A stretch of DNA of 64,000 nucleotides from Clostridium drakei (GCF_000633595.2 NZ_JIBU02000018.1:672-64671); one strand, 5' to 3'; shown: positions 54,915 through 63,031, counted from the first letter of the stretch. Notes: generated by a model from the letters alone, not told the origin. Translations and numbers: made by a program.

Positions 54915-54955
54915 TTTTAATGTAATTTTAATCTTAATAGTTAATAATGTATAAC
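54915..54955 (+). promoter_or_regulatory. Tandem 11-bp repeat and -10 upstream of dedA
   Basis: TTTTAATGTAA (54915-54925) directly followed by TTTTAATCTTA (54926-54936), with a -10 TATAAC at 54950-54955. The -10 starts 24 bp after the second repeat starts, exactly as at the copy before the BcrC-like gene. Confidence 0.7.
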
Positions 54956-55042
54956 AGAATGAAAACAAATTAGATGGATAAAATTATATGTATTATGTTT
55001 TATCCTATGCATAATACATTTTAATAACGAAGGGAGAAAGAT

Positions 55043-55717
55043 ATGAGCATTATAGGAACTTTGATCAATGTAATATTGCATATTGATAAATATTTAAATG
55101 TAATAACACAGAATTATGGTGTATGGACATATGTACTTATATTTCTAATTATATTTTGTGAAACAGGGTTAGTTATTACTCCATTCTTGCCGGGAGATTC
55201 TATTTTGTTCGCAACAGGAGCACTTGCATCTATTGGATCACTTAAAATATTAATACTATTTATGCTATTTTATATGGCTGCTGTAATTGGTGATACTGTT
55301 AATTATTATATAGGGCAGAAAGTAGGAAACAAGATTCTAGAGAAGGAAAATGTGAAATATATAAATAAAGAGTATCTTAAGAAGGCTAATATTTTTTATG
55401 AGAAACATGGAGGTATGGCTATAATAGTGGGAAGATTTATACCTATAATAAGAACCTTTGTACCATTTGTTGCTGGAATAGGTGAAATGAGTTATTCGAA
55501 GTTTATTATATATAACATGTTAGGTGGCTTCATATGGGTTACATTGTTTTTAGGTGGAGGATACTTTTTGGGAAATCTACCTTTTATAAAACAACATTTC
55601 TCATATATATTAATTGCTATTATAATAATATCTATTATTCCGGCAATAGCTGCATTTATTAAAGAAAAAAGAGATGGTGATAATAATGAAGATGATGTCA
55701 GCAATACAGGATCTTGA
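55043..55717 (+). CDS. DedA family membrane protein
   Basis: A 224-residue VTT-domain protein with about five hydrophobic segments. Family motifs: FCETGLVITPFLPGDSILF (acidic entry motif) and GRFIPIIRTFVPFVAGIGEM (R-x2-P-x2-R-x3-P). DedA proteins help flip or recycle undecaprenyl phosphate and phospholipids and support resistance to envelope stress. AAGGGAG precedes the ATG. The end overlaps the PAP2 gene by about 30-44 nt, so the two are co-translated. Confidence 0.9.
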   Translation: MSIIGTLINVILHIDKYLNVITQNYGVWTYVLIFLIIFCETGLVITPFLPGDSILFATGALASIGSLKILILFMLFYMAAVIGDTVNYYIGQKVGNKILEKENVKYINKEYLKKANIFYEKHGGMAIIVGRFIPIIRTFVPFVAGIGEMSYSKFIIYNMLGGFIWVTLFLGGGYFLGNLPFIKQHFSYILIAIIIISIIPAIAAFIKEKRDGDNNEDDVSNTGS

Positions 55718-56246
55718 TAATTATATTCTCTTAAGTATAAAGAATAAAATGCATGGATATGTAATAGATAAAGCTATGGTGATTATAACCTATTTAGGCA
55801 ATGGAGGAATCATATGGATTGCAATATCCATTTTACTAATGAGCAATGAAGAGTATAGAAATATAGGCTTTATGACTTCAGGAACGTTAATATTGAGTAC
55901 TATTATTGGTGAAGGAATAGTGAAACATTTAGTTAGACGTATAAGACCATGCAACCATTTAAATGAAAATAAGCTTTTAATTTCAGAGCCTAAGTCTTAT
56001 TCATTTCCGTCAGGACATACACTATCTTCTTTTGCTGTAGCAGGGGTTTTGTCAGTGTACTTTGCAGAATATAGCTTTATTTTTATAGGCATAGCATTTT
56101 TAATAGCTTTATCAAGGGTGTACTTATATGTTCACTATCCAACTGATGTTATAGCTGGAATTGTATTAGGATTGCTGTGTTCAAAGTTAGTATTTATGAT
56201 TTTACAACAAGGATGTTTTCAAAAAATTATAGTAGTATGTAATTGA
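55686..56246 (+). CDS. PAP2-family phosphatase
   Basis: About 186 residues, several TM helices, with all three PAP2 motifs: KHLVRRIRP (K-x6-RP), PSGH and SRVYLYVHYPTD (SR-x5-H-x3-D). Members dephosphorylate lipid pyrophosphates such as undecaprenyl-PP or phosphatidylglycerol-P. Several ATGs overlap the dedA end (55674, 55686, 55692); 55686 follows GGTGAT at good spacing. Operon with dedA. Confidence 0.85.
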   Translation: MKMMSAIQDLDNYILLSIKNKMHGYVIDKAMVIITYLGNGGIIWIAISILLMSNEEYRNIGFMTSGTLILSTIIGEGIVKHLVRRIRPCNHLNENKLLISEPKSYSFPSGHTLSSFAVAGVLSVYFAEYSFIFIGIAFLIALSRVYLYVHYPTDVIAGIVLGLLCSKLVFMILQQGCFQKIIVVCN

Positions 56247-56261
56247 AAAAATATTTTAGAT

Positions 56262-56315
56262 ATGAATATGGAGTTTTTTAGATTAAAAAATAAAGTTGAA
56301 GAAAATGTATCATAA
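56262..56315 (+). pseudogene. Internal-deletion relic of a duplicated PAP2 gene
   Basis: Reads MNMEFFRL then KNKVEENVS and stops. The first 25 bases match the start of the BcrC-like gene at 56886, including the upstream ATTTTA-ATATG context, and the next part matches codons near that gene's end (LKNKVEG, about 57385-57403). The middle ~490 bp is missing, with a short TAA microhomology at the junction. A tandem duplicate that lost its centre is the simplest reading. Confidence 0.7.
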
Positions 56316-56381
56316 AATTAAGTAATTAAATTTTGTGCATATATAACATAAATTACGCAAATAATTTATTTGGGTGATATT

Positions 56382-56672
56382 ATGAGTGAAAATTATGAAA
56401 TCACAAATAATGAGCAAGAAAATAATAAGATAGAAAATAGAGTTTTAGATAAATCATTATACAACCTAAGTGACTATAGATCGATAGTGATATAGACTGG
56501 ATTATTAATGATTTATTTTTCCTACATAGTTTATGATAATATTATGACCATGGAATATTGGGCTTTTAAAGTTTATTCTTATTTTGCTTTTCCATTTCAA
56601 GTGATATTACCTGTTATTATATGGATTTTAGCTGAGATTAAGGTAAGAAAAGCCAATAGATTAACAGCTTGA
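56382..56672 (+). pseudogene. Broken membrane-protein gene (amber codon at position 38)
   Basis: GTGAT then ATG 56382 opens MSENYEITNNEQENNKIENR..., stops at TAG 56493-56495, and the same frame continues through two TM segments ending FAFPFQVILPVIIWILAEIK-VRKANRLTA to TGA 56670. The last helix resembles the C-terminal part of GerAB-type spore permeases. Without the TAG it would be a ~96-residue protein. A nonsense mutation is likely; pyrrolysine is improbable here. Confidence 0.5.
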
Positions 56673-56710
56673 AATAATAAATTTATATAAGTATTCAATT
56701 AATAGAGAAT

Positions 56711-56750
56711 ATAAGGTGAAAGAAAAAGTTCTATCCACCTTATTATTTTT
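56711..56750 (+). terminator. Terminator downstream of the broken gene
   Basis: ATAAGGTG (56711-56718) pairs with CACCTTAT (56736-56743), then TATTTTTT. It and the following promoter form a near-copy of 52062-52178. Confidence 0.75.
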
Positions 56751-56809
56751 TGTCATACTTACTTGAGTTTTAAAATACAGGAAAATTTTTACAGATAAAT
56801 CTAAGAAAT

Positions 56810-56850
56810 TTTTAATGTAAATTTAATCTTAATAGTCAATAATGTATAAC
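56810..56850 (+). promoter_or_regulatory. Tandem 11-bp repeat and -10 upstream of the BcrC-like gene
   Basis: TTTTAATGTAA (56810-56820) directly followed by ATTTAATCTTA (56821-56831), with TATAAC at 56845-56850, in the same spacing as at dedA. Confidence 0.7.
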
Positions 56851-56885
56851 AGAATAAAACAAGTAATAGAAAGGACATTTTAAAT

Positions 56886-57482
56886 ATGAATATGGAGTTT
56901 TTTAGATTAATAAATAATTTAGCAAATAAAAATGCATTGCTAGATAAAATAATGATTTTCTTTTCAAAGGATGTACCTTATATATTTATGGCAGTTACTG
57001 CATTAGTGTTTATTTTAGGTGTCATTAAGAAAAATGAAGAGTTCAGAAAAGTATCTGTGAGCACAGTTGTTATTACAGTGATTAACTTAATGTTAAGTTT
57101 TATAATTGGAAGTGTGTATTATGTAGATAGACCTTTTGTGCACAATAAGGTTAATTTGCTTGTTCCACATGTTAAAGATGCATCTTTTCCAAGCGATCAT
57201 GCTACAGGAACAATGAGTATAGCTTTAGGACTTGGGAAATACAATAGAATACTTGAGATAATAATGATAATACTATCAATAATTGTAGGCTTTTCAAGAG
57301 TGTATGTTGGTAATCATTATCCATTAGATGTTATTGGTGCGTATGCTATGGTTTTTATTATAAGTTATTTATATAATTTATCACTAAAAAATAAAGTTGA
57401 AGGAATTTATACAAAAATAGAAAGGCTGTTAATTAGTAAAGTAGGATTTTATAAGAGTGCAGATGAAAACATATTAAATTAA
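56886..57482 (+). CDS. bcrC: Undecaprenyl-diphosphatase of the BcrC/PAP2 type
   Basis: A 198-residue membrane phosphatase: VDRPFVHNKV near the first motif, FPSDHATGTMSIA (PSDH) and FSRVYVGNHYPLDVIG (SR...H...D). The PSDH form is typical of BcrC, which recycles undecaprenyl pyrophosphate and gives bacitracin resistance. The first motif shows DRP without the usual Lys seven residues earlier. The ribosome site is weak (AGGAC). It is preceded by the regulon repeat and followed by a strong terminator. Confidence 0.85.
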   Translation: MNMEFFRLINNLANKNALLDKIMIFFSKDVPYIFMAVTALVFILGVIKKNEEFRKVSVSTVVITVINLMLSFIIGSVYYVDRPFVHNKVNLLVPHVKDASFPSDHATGTMSIALGLGKYNRILEIIMIILSIIVGFSRVYVGNHYPLDVIGAYAMVFIISYLYNLSLKNKVEGIYTKIERLLISKVGFYKSADENILN

Positions 57483-57488
57483 ATAGTT

Positions 57489-57527
57489 AAAAAACTACTG
57501 GCAAACATGTTTTGCCAGTAGTTTTTT
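57489..57527 (+). terminator. Strong intrinsic terminator after the BcrC-like gene
   Basis: Perfect 17-bp stem (57489-57505 with 57511-57527), loop CATGT, and a T6 run inside the 3' arm. Confidence 0.9.
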
Positions 57528-57634
57528 ATTAGTGATAATACATCTTAAAAGTAAAGTATATACATAGAGTTTGCTGGGGATATTATAGACAAACACATTC
57601 AAATGTTACACATGGTTATAAGGAAGTGAGTTGA

Positions 57635-59599
57635 TTGACAAAAAGATTGAAAAGTAAAAAGTCGAAGAAAACTGCAAGTACTATATTGTGTGTGATTTTA
57701 TCCATATCCCTAGTAATTATAGTATATTTTTATGTTAATTGTTTACCTACAGCAATATCACTTTATGATGATGCCACTAAAAAGGTAAACTCTATATCTT
57801 ATAATACCTTTCATGGTAATCAAACAACGTATTTGTATGATTCAAATAATAATGTAATCAATAATTTATACAGTTCAAAGAATTCCATATATTTAGCATA
57901 CTCTAATATACCTCAGGATGTAAAAAATGCTTTTGTATCCATTGAGGACAAAGATTACTTTAAACATGGTGCCTTTAGTGTAAAAGCCAACTTTAGAGTT
58001 CTGTATTCTATCATAAAAAATAAAGGAAAAATTACACAGGGAGGAAGCACAATTACACAGCAGTTGGCAAGAAATATATTTTTAAATTTTGATAAAACTT
58101 ATAAAAGAAAAGTGGAGGAAATACTAATTTCTATAAAGTTAGATCAAAAATATACTAAAGAACAAATCTTGGAATTCTATATCAATAATATTAATTTTGC
58201 CAATAGTACTTATGGTGTTGAAGCAGCATCAAAAAGATATTTTAATAAGAGTTGCAATAAACTTAATTTATCTGAAATCTGTTTTTTAGCTGCTATACCT
58301 AATGATCCCACTTATTATGATCCTATAAAAAATATTAATAATACATTGAAACGCAGAAATCTCATTTTATCATCAATGAAGGAAAATAATTATATTACAG
58401 ATGCTCAGTACAATATAGCAATTAACTATAAAATTGTATTAAATCCAGAAAAGTATAATGGGAATGTGTGGGTTGAATCCTATGCTCTTGATAATGCTGC
58501 AAAAGTACTCATGAAGTTAAAGGGATTTCAATTCAAAGATACATTTAGTACACAGCAGGATAAGGATGAGTATAATAAAGATTATTCTGATGTATATAAT
58601 GGATGCATAAATGATATTCGTGAGAACGGATATAAAATTTATACTTATATAGATATGAACAAGCAAAAGCTTTTACAGGATTCATTAGATAATGAATTAT
58701 CAGGCTTTAATGAGCAAAATAGCGGAGTATATTCATTGCAGGGTTCGGCTGTTTCTATAGATAACAACACAGGTGCTGTTATAGCAATAGTAGGAGGTAG
58801 AACAAGTCCTAAGAAGGATTACTTGAATAGGGCATTTCAAGCTTTTAGGCAGCCCGGTTCATCTTTTAAACCTTTGGCAGTTTACACTCCTGCTTTTGAA
58901 AAAGGATATACTGATGCAACTATTATAAATGATCATTATATTGAAGGAGGTCCTCATAATGATGGTGATATTTATATGGGGGATATATCCATAAGAAAAG
59001 CAGTACAAACGTCATTAAATAGTGTTGCACATCAAGTTTTTGAGTCAATAACTCCTAATTATGGGTTATCATTTATAAAAAACATGGATTTCAGTAAAAT
59101 AGTAAAGGAAGATTATACTTTATCTGCTGCATTAGGTGGTTTAACCTATGGAGTAACTCCTGTTGAAATGGCATCTGGTTATTCAACTCTTGCAAGAGGA
59201 GGAGAGTTTATTGATCCTACATGTATACGCAGCATTGTAGATAATCAAGGAAAGATTATTTATCAAAATAAAATGGAAAAGAGAAGAGTATACGAAGAAT
59301 ATGCAAGTTATTTGATGACAGATATTTTAAAAGGTACTTTAGAAAATACCTGGGGGACTGCTTATAATGTAAGACTTGATGGAATTACCAGTGCTGCTAA
59401 AACAGGTACAACAAATGATCAAAAGGATGGTTGGTTATGTGGCTATTCACCTTACTATACCACAGTAGTGTGGATTGGATATGATACACCAAAATATGTT
59501 TATAACTTGTATGGTGGAACATATCCAGGTGAAATATGGCATAATTATATGCAGCAAGTACATGCAGGAGTGGAAAATAAGGATTTTAATATGCCTTAG
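57635..59599 (+). CDS. Class A penicillin-binding protein (PBP1a family)
   Basis: Bifunctional peptidoglycan synthase, 654 residues. Basic cytoplasmic tail and TM (~13-33); transglycosylase domain with SIEDKDYFKHGAF and GGSTITQQLARN; transpeptidase domain with active-site Ser409 in PGSSFKP, SLNS (SxN) and Lys589 in KTGTT. TTG start with AAGGAAGTGAG upstream. It lies next to the envelope-stress regulon but has no tandem repeat before it. Its terminator appears to have been split by the IS element. Confidence 0.93.
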   Translation: MTKRLKSKKSKKTASTILCVILSISLVIIVYFYVNCLPTAISLYDDATKKVNSISYNTFHGNQTTYLYDSNNNVINNLYSSKNSIYLAYSNIPQDVKNAFVSIEDKDYFKHGAFSVKANFRVLYSIIKNKGKITQGGSTITQQLARNIFLNFDKTYKRKVEEILISIKLDQKYTKEQILEFYINNINFANSTYGVEAASKRYFNKSCNKLNLSEICFLAAIPNDPTYYDPIKNINNTLKRRNLILSSMKENNYITDAQYNIAINYKIVLNPEKYNGNVWVESYALDNAAKVLMKLKGFQFKDTFSTQQDKDEYNKDYSDVYNGCINDIRENGYKIYTYIDMNKQKLLQDSLDNELSGFNEQNSGVYSLQGSAVSIDNNTGAVIAIVGGRTSPKKDYLNRAFQAFRQPGSSFKPLAVYTPAFEKGYTDATIINDHYIEGGPHNDGDIYMGDISIRKAVQTSLNSVAHQVFESITPNYGLSFIKNMDFSKIVKEDYTLSAALGGLTYGVTPVEMASGYSTLARGGEFIDPTCIRSIVDNQGKIIYQNKMEKRRVYEEYASYLMTDILKGTLENTWGTAYNVRLDGITSAAKTGTTNDQKDGWLCGYSPYYTTVVWIGYDTPKYVYNLYGGTYPGEIWHNYMQQVHAGVENKDFNMP

Positions 59600-59623
59600 A
59601 TGAATTTAAATGTTTATAAATAT

Positions 59624-59635
59624 AAAAGTGAGTGT
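59624..59635. repeat. Left arm of a hairpin split by the IS element
   Basis: AAAAGTGAGTGT here can pair with ACACCCACTTTT at 61132-61143 (11 of 12 bases). Removing the IS would bring the arms together as a terminator for the PBP gene. Confidence 0.45.
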
Positions 59636-59690
59636 CTCTTTTACACTTTAAATAAAGTGTACCCTTTGTCAAGGACAATAAAAAAAAGAG

Positions 59691-60572
59691 TTATTTTAAA
59701 TTAAGAAGATGATTTCTGTATTGTACAGGAGTCATCTTTTTTAGTCCCCATTGATATCTATAGTTATTATAGTAAAACATATAGCTTGTGATTTCTTCCT
59801 TAAGTTCACTTAAAGTTTCACATGATTTAATGTACGATTCATCTTTAAAGTGCCCAAAAAACGATTCTTGCGGCGCATTATCCCAGCAGTTACCGCGCCT
59901 TGACATGGATTGCCCTAGGCGGTAGCCTTTCACTAGACTTTGAAACTTAGGACTTGTATAGTGAGCGCCTTGATCAGAGTGAATAAATGCATCTATAGTA
60001 AGTTTAACTTGTCCTTCATTTATTAGTTTGTCTATCGTATCCGTAGCTATGTCAAGTGTCAATTTATCTGAGAGATTGTATGACAGAATTTCATTAGTAG
60101 ATCCATCCTTAATTGTTGATAGATATGCTTTCTTACCATTGCCGTAAAATAAGTAAGTTATATCAGTAAGAAGCACCTTCCCAGGTGTATTTTGTTTAAA
60201 ATTCCTATTTAATAAATTAGGCAGGGTGGTGTGCTCTTTGGTAGCTTTCATTATTCTTCTATAAGGATTTGCTTTTCTAATGGGACAAATAATTCCGTAC
60301 TTTATCATTATCCTTCGGATACGTTTTAAATTGTATACGATTCCAAATCGACCTTCTAATGTCATTTTTATTTGTTTAGCTCCTTTTTTGCGCCCTTTAA
60401 AGTTATATGCTTTTAAAATGATATCTCTCAACATCTCATCCTTAACAGTGCGTTTATTCCTTGCTCTATGGGACTTTGATGAAAAATAATTATAGTATCC
60501 AGAACGTGATACACCTACTATTTTGCATAAATAACTAATCAAGTTTTTCAACTTATGCTTTGTAATTACCAA
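59691..60572 (-). CDS. IS3-family transposase OrfB (integrase core)
   Basis: About 293 residues, DDE transposase: HTH_21 region near the start (VGVSRSGYYNYF), then the rve core with Asp in LLTDITYLFYG, Asp in IHSDQGAHYTSP and Glu in PQESFFGHFKDE. It has no good start of its own (TTG 60572). The frame is open upstream to the frameshift site, reading KEISLPAEQKFNLIKL, so it is probably made as an OrfAB fusion. Confidence 0.93.
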   Translation of the reverse strand: MVITKHKLKNLISYLCKIVGVSRSGYYNYFSSKSHRARNKRTVKDEMLRDIILKAYNFKGRKKGAKQIKMTLEGRFGIVYNLKRIRRIMIKYGIICPIRKANPYRRIMKATKEHTTLPNLLNRNFKQNTPGKVLLTDITYLFYGNGKKAYLSTIKDGSTNEILSYNLSDKLTLDIATDTIDKLINEGQVKLTIDAFIHSDQGAHYTSPKFQSLVKGYRLGQSMSRRGNCWDNAPQESFFGHFKDESYIKSCETLSELKEEITSYMFYYNNYRYQWGLKKMTPVQYRNHLLNLK

Positions 60573-60607
60573 CTTAATAAGATTGAATTTCTGTTCAGCC
60601 GGTAGGC

Positions 60608-61027
60608 TTATTTCTTTTTCATCATCCCCCTTTCTAACATATCGAGTTTTTTTAGTAATTCATTCTCAGCTTTAAGCAAACTAATTTGTGCCTTAAGACG
60701 TTCATATTTTTCTTCGATGGAGAGTTCCTTCTCTCTAGGCCTCCCTGAATTCTCTTTTCTGGTATCCTGTAATCCTAATACGCCTTCCTTATCGTATGCA
60801 GTACGCCATCTATAAGCTGCCATTTCTATGCGCCTTTTCCCCAGAATATTTATGTCAAATCCGTATTCTTCGAATATTAGCCTTGGAAACTTGCCTTTTC
60901 CATCCTCACTTATAAAGATGCGCTTAAATTCATCAGTATAGGTTATTCCCTTCGCGCTGACGCGCTTAACATATTTGTTCTTAGATAGTATTTCTATTTC
61001 TTCATTCGTGAATATCTTCTTGCTCAT
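60608..61027 (-). CDS. IS3-family transposase OrfA (helix-turn-helix)
   Basis: A 139-residue DNA-binding partner of OrfB: winged-helix segments in the first 85 residues and a C-terminal leucine-zipper-like coiled coil (EEKYERLKAQISLLKAENEL). It ends in KKK-stop at the slippery run GAAAAAG (60620-60614), followed by a small AGCC-TACC-GGCT hairpin that would promote -1 frameshifting into OrfB. Confidence 0.92.
   Translation of the reverse strand: MSKKIFTNEEIEILSKNKYVKRVSAKGITYTDEFKRIFISEDGKGKFPRLIFEEYGFDINILGKRRIEMAAYRWRTAYDKEGVLGLQDTRKENSGRPREKELSIEEKYERLKAQISLLKAENELLKKLDMLERGMMKKK
60614..60620 (-). promoter_or_regulatory. Programmed -1 frameshift site
   Basis: On the minus strand GAAAAAG precedes the OrfA stop by two codons. 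Shifting -1 reads directly into KEISLPAEQKF of OrfB. A 4-bp hairpin (AGCC/GGCT) follows within ten bases. Confidence 0.7.
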
Positions 61028-61186
61028 TCAACTTACTCCAATCTCTCAATCTCTGCCTGTTTTATTATAACAAAAATACCCTATAGGGTAGACTCTTTTT
61101 TCTCTGTCTACTCTATAGGGTACATTTTAAAACACCCACTTTTAAAATTTTATATAAAAAATTATCTATAATTAACTATTTGATAT

Positions 61187-61732
61187 TTATTTTGAGCTAT
61201 CTGCTGATTGAGGAGTAGTTTGGCTAGATTCTTCTGTACCTTGCATTTGTTGCACATGATGATGGTGATGATGTATTCTCGTATTTCCTTGAGAACCTGA
61301 AACTTGTTGAGTTCCTTGTTTAGCTTGAACTATTGATTGTAAAGAATTTTTAATAGCATCTGCTTGATCTTGTGTGATTGTTCCATTAGCTACAAGACTG
61401 CTTATAGGGTTTGCTGGTGTACTACTATATGCTCCTGACAAACTAGCTTGTTTTGCTGATCTAAAAGCACTCTTAATAGAATTTTCCTGATCCTGTGTAA
61501 TTGTTCCACTAGCTACTAAACTATCTAATGGACTTTTAGGCGTAGTCCCTGTTGCATCTTGATTAGCTTCACTTAATGCTTGCAATCCTTCTTTACTAAA
61601 TTGTGGTGAATTCTGGGATTCTGCCTTTTTATGATGATGATGCACTTTAGTTTGTCCTTGTGAATTTGAAATCTGTGTACTATTTTGAGTATACAAATTA
61701 TATGAATTTGAAGTACTATTTACTGTGCTCAT
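61187..61732 (-). CDS. His-rich protein with GTITQ repeats
   Basis: A 181-residue, hydrophilic protein without signal peptide or cysteines. Two His runs (VHHHHKK near residue 30, IHHHHHHV near 155) flank two copies of a ~25-residue repeat: LVASGTITQDQENSIKSAF and LVANGTITQDQADAIKNSL. The same repeat occurs twice in the lipoprotein encoded just upstream. Metal (Ni, Zn, Cu) binding is suggested by the His runs (inference). GGAGG lies ~10 nt before the ATG. Confidence 0.75.
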   Translation of the reverse strand: MSTVNSTSNSYNLYTQNSTQISNSQGQTKVHHHHKKAESQNSPQFSKEGLQALSEANQDATGTTPKSPLDSLVASGTITQDQENSIKSAFRSAKQASLSGAYSSTPANPISSLVANGTITQDQADAIKNSLQSIVQAKQGTQQVSGSQGNTRIHHHHHHVQQMQGTEESSQTTPQSADSSK

Positions 61733-61762
61733 ATTTTCAACTCCTCCGTTATTTTAAATTAT

Positions 61763-62251
61763 TTAGTTAGAAGATTGTCCATTATTATTTTGAGAGCTTT
61801 GTCCATTGTTTTTATGTGTAGAATTTTCCTTCATCTTTTGAGTAACAGCATCAGCTTGAGCTTGTGTAATAGTGCCATCACTTACTAATTTACTTAAAGG
61901 ATTAAATTTTTGCTTATTTTGAGTACTTTCCTGTTGACTACTTTGTTGATTATCCTGTGGTTTATTCTTCTGTCCATTTCCTGCAGGACGTGCTTCATAT
62001 GCTGCTATAATTTTATCAGCTTGAGCTTGAGTTATGGTTCCTGCTGTTACTAAAGGTTGAATGCTATCTTGTACTTTTTTCTTCATTTGCTCTGCAGAGA
62101 GTTTATTTTTATTTTGTTTCTTGGTACTTTGAGTAGTATTATTAGTATTTCCACTATTATTGCTACTTTGACAACCTGCAAACAAGGTCATTGATACGCC
62201 AAGTACAAGTAAGCAAGTTACTGTTTTACTTAAAAAAGTATGTTTTTTCAT
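61763..62251 (-). CDS. Lipoprotein with GTITQ repeats
   Basis: About 162 residues. Lipobox LFAGC after a MKKHTFLSKTVTCLLVLG signal; the mature part is Asn/Gln/Ser-rich with two repeats, LVTAGTITQAQADKIIAAY and LVSDGTITQAQADAVTQKM. ATG 62251 is chosen because AAAGGATG lies 9 nt upstream; earlier in-frame ATGs lack spacing or give no signal peptide. It is 30 nt before the His-rich gene and shares its repeat, so they are probably functional partners. Role unknown. Confidence 0.75.
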   Translation of the reverse strand: MKKHTFLSKTVTCLLVLGVSMTLFAGCQSSNNSGNTNNTTQSTKKQNKNKLSAEQMKKKVQDSIQPLVTAGTITQAQADKIIAAYEARPAGNGQKNKPQDNQQSSQQESTQNKQKFNPLSKLVSDGTITQAQADAVTQKMKENSTHKNNGQSSQNNNGQSSN

Positions 62252-62454
62252 TAATATTACCATCCTTTGCATTCTTTTTAAAGAAATTACTATTATAATT
62301 TTTAATAATGATATGTTATCCATTAAGTGTTTTGATTTTCTTAATTATAAAGGTTATTTGTGACAACATCATGACAATTTATAGGCAAAACTGAGCAATA
62401 CTAATTTTTTCATTTTGTACATGATAAGACTGAGTTAAAAATGACAAAAATGAG

Positions 62455-62483
62455 TTGATTTAGTGGCTAAACTATGTTATCAT
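62455..62483 (+). promoter_or_regulatory. Sigma-A promoter of the ohr gene
   Basis: TTGATT (62455-62460), 17-bp spacer, TATCAT (62478-62483), about 90 bp before the ohr start. Confidence 0.55.
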
Positions 62484-62569
62484 AATCCTGGAATAAATAT
62501 TATTAAACAATATATATTATTGAATAGTGTGAGAAGTTTAATAAAAGTTCATTGAAAGGAGATAAAATT

Positions 62570-62989
62570 GTGAAAACTTTATATGAAACAACAATAATTA
62601 ATGTAGGAGCAAGGAAAGGTAGAGTTTATTCACCAGATATGTCTTTTAAATTAGATGTAGCTATGCCAAAAGAATTAGGTGGAGAAGATACAACATTAAC
62701 AAATCCAGAGCAGCTTTTTGCAGCTGCATATAGTACTTGTTTTAATGGTGCATTGGAAGTTGTTTTACAAAAAACTAGAACAAAGTTTGAAAAAACTACT
62801 GTTTCAGCAATTGTATCCTTAAAAGAAGATCCAGAAGATAAAGGGCTAAAAATAGCTGTAAAATTGCAAGTATCAATTGATGGATTAGAAAAAGAAAAAG
62901 CTTTAAAATATGTAAATATAGCACATAAGAACTGTCCTTATTCCAAAGCTATTAAAGGAAATGTGGATGTAGAAATAGAAGTAATATAA
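62570..62989 (+). CDS. ohr: Organic hydroperoxide resistance protein (Ohr/OsmC family)
   Basis: Thiol peroxidase detoxifying organic hydroperoxides, ~139 residues. Both catalytic cysteines are present: Cys57 in AYSTCFNGAL and Cys122 in NCPYSKA. GTG 62570 is preferred (GGAG 8 nt upstream); the TTG at 62552 precedes the ribosome site. It is followed 42 nt later by a siroheme-reductase-like gene and has its own promoter. Confidence 0.92.
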   Translation: MKTLYETTIINVGARKGRVYSPDMSFKLDVAMPKELGGEDTTLTNPEQLFAAAYSTCFNGALEVVLQKTRTKFEKTTVSAIVSLKEDPEDKGLKIAVKLQVSIDGLEKEKALKYVNIAHKNCPYSKAIKGNVDVEIEVI

Positions 62990-63031
62990 TAGATAATATA
63001 TTATTTAAAACAAAATTCAGGAGGTTACAAA

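Larger units (their letters stand above)
59658..61124 (-). mobile_element. IS3-family insertion sequence (IS150-like), 1467 bp
   Basis: Imperfect terminal inverted repeats begin TGTACCCT at both ends (59658 rightwards and 61124 leftwards) and share GACA and AAAAAAGAGT further in. It encodes overlapping-frame OrfA and OrfB on the minus strand. No target-site duplication is seen (AAG on the left, TTT on the right), so the element is either old or inserted next to a rearrangement. The short palindrome ACCCTATAGGGT lies near the right end. Confidence 0.88.

Noticed and set aside
56493-56495. TAG read as pyrrolysine
   Set aside because: No pyl genes or methylamine methyltransferases are visible and the flanking protein is a small membrane fragment; a nonsense mutation is simpler.
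59655-61127. Target-site duplication of the IS
   Set aside because: The three bases flanking each end (AAG and TTT) do not match, so no duplication can be claimed.
61187-61732. His6 run as vector or tag contamination
   Set aside because: The His runs sit inside a native AT-rich gene with two internal repeats shared with its neighbour, and no vector sequence surrounds it.
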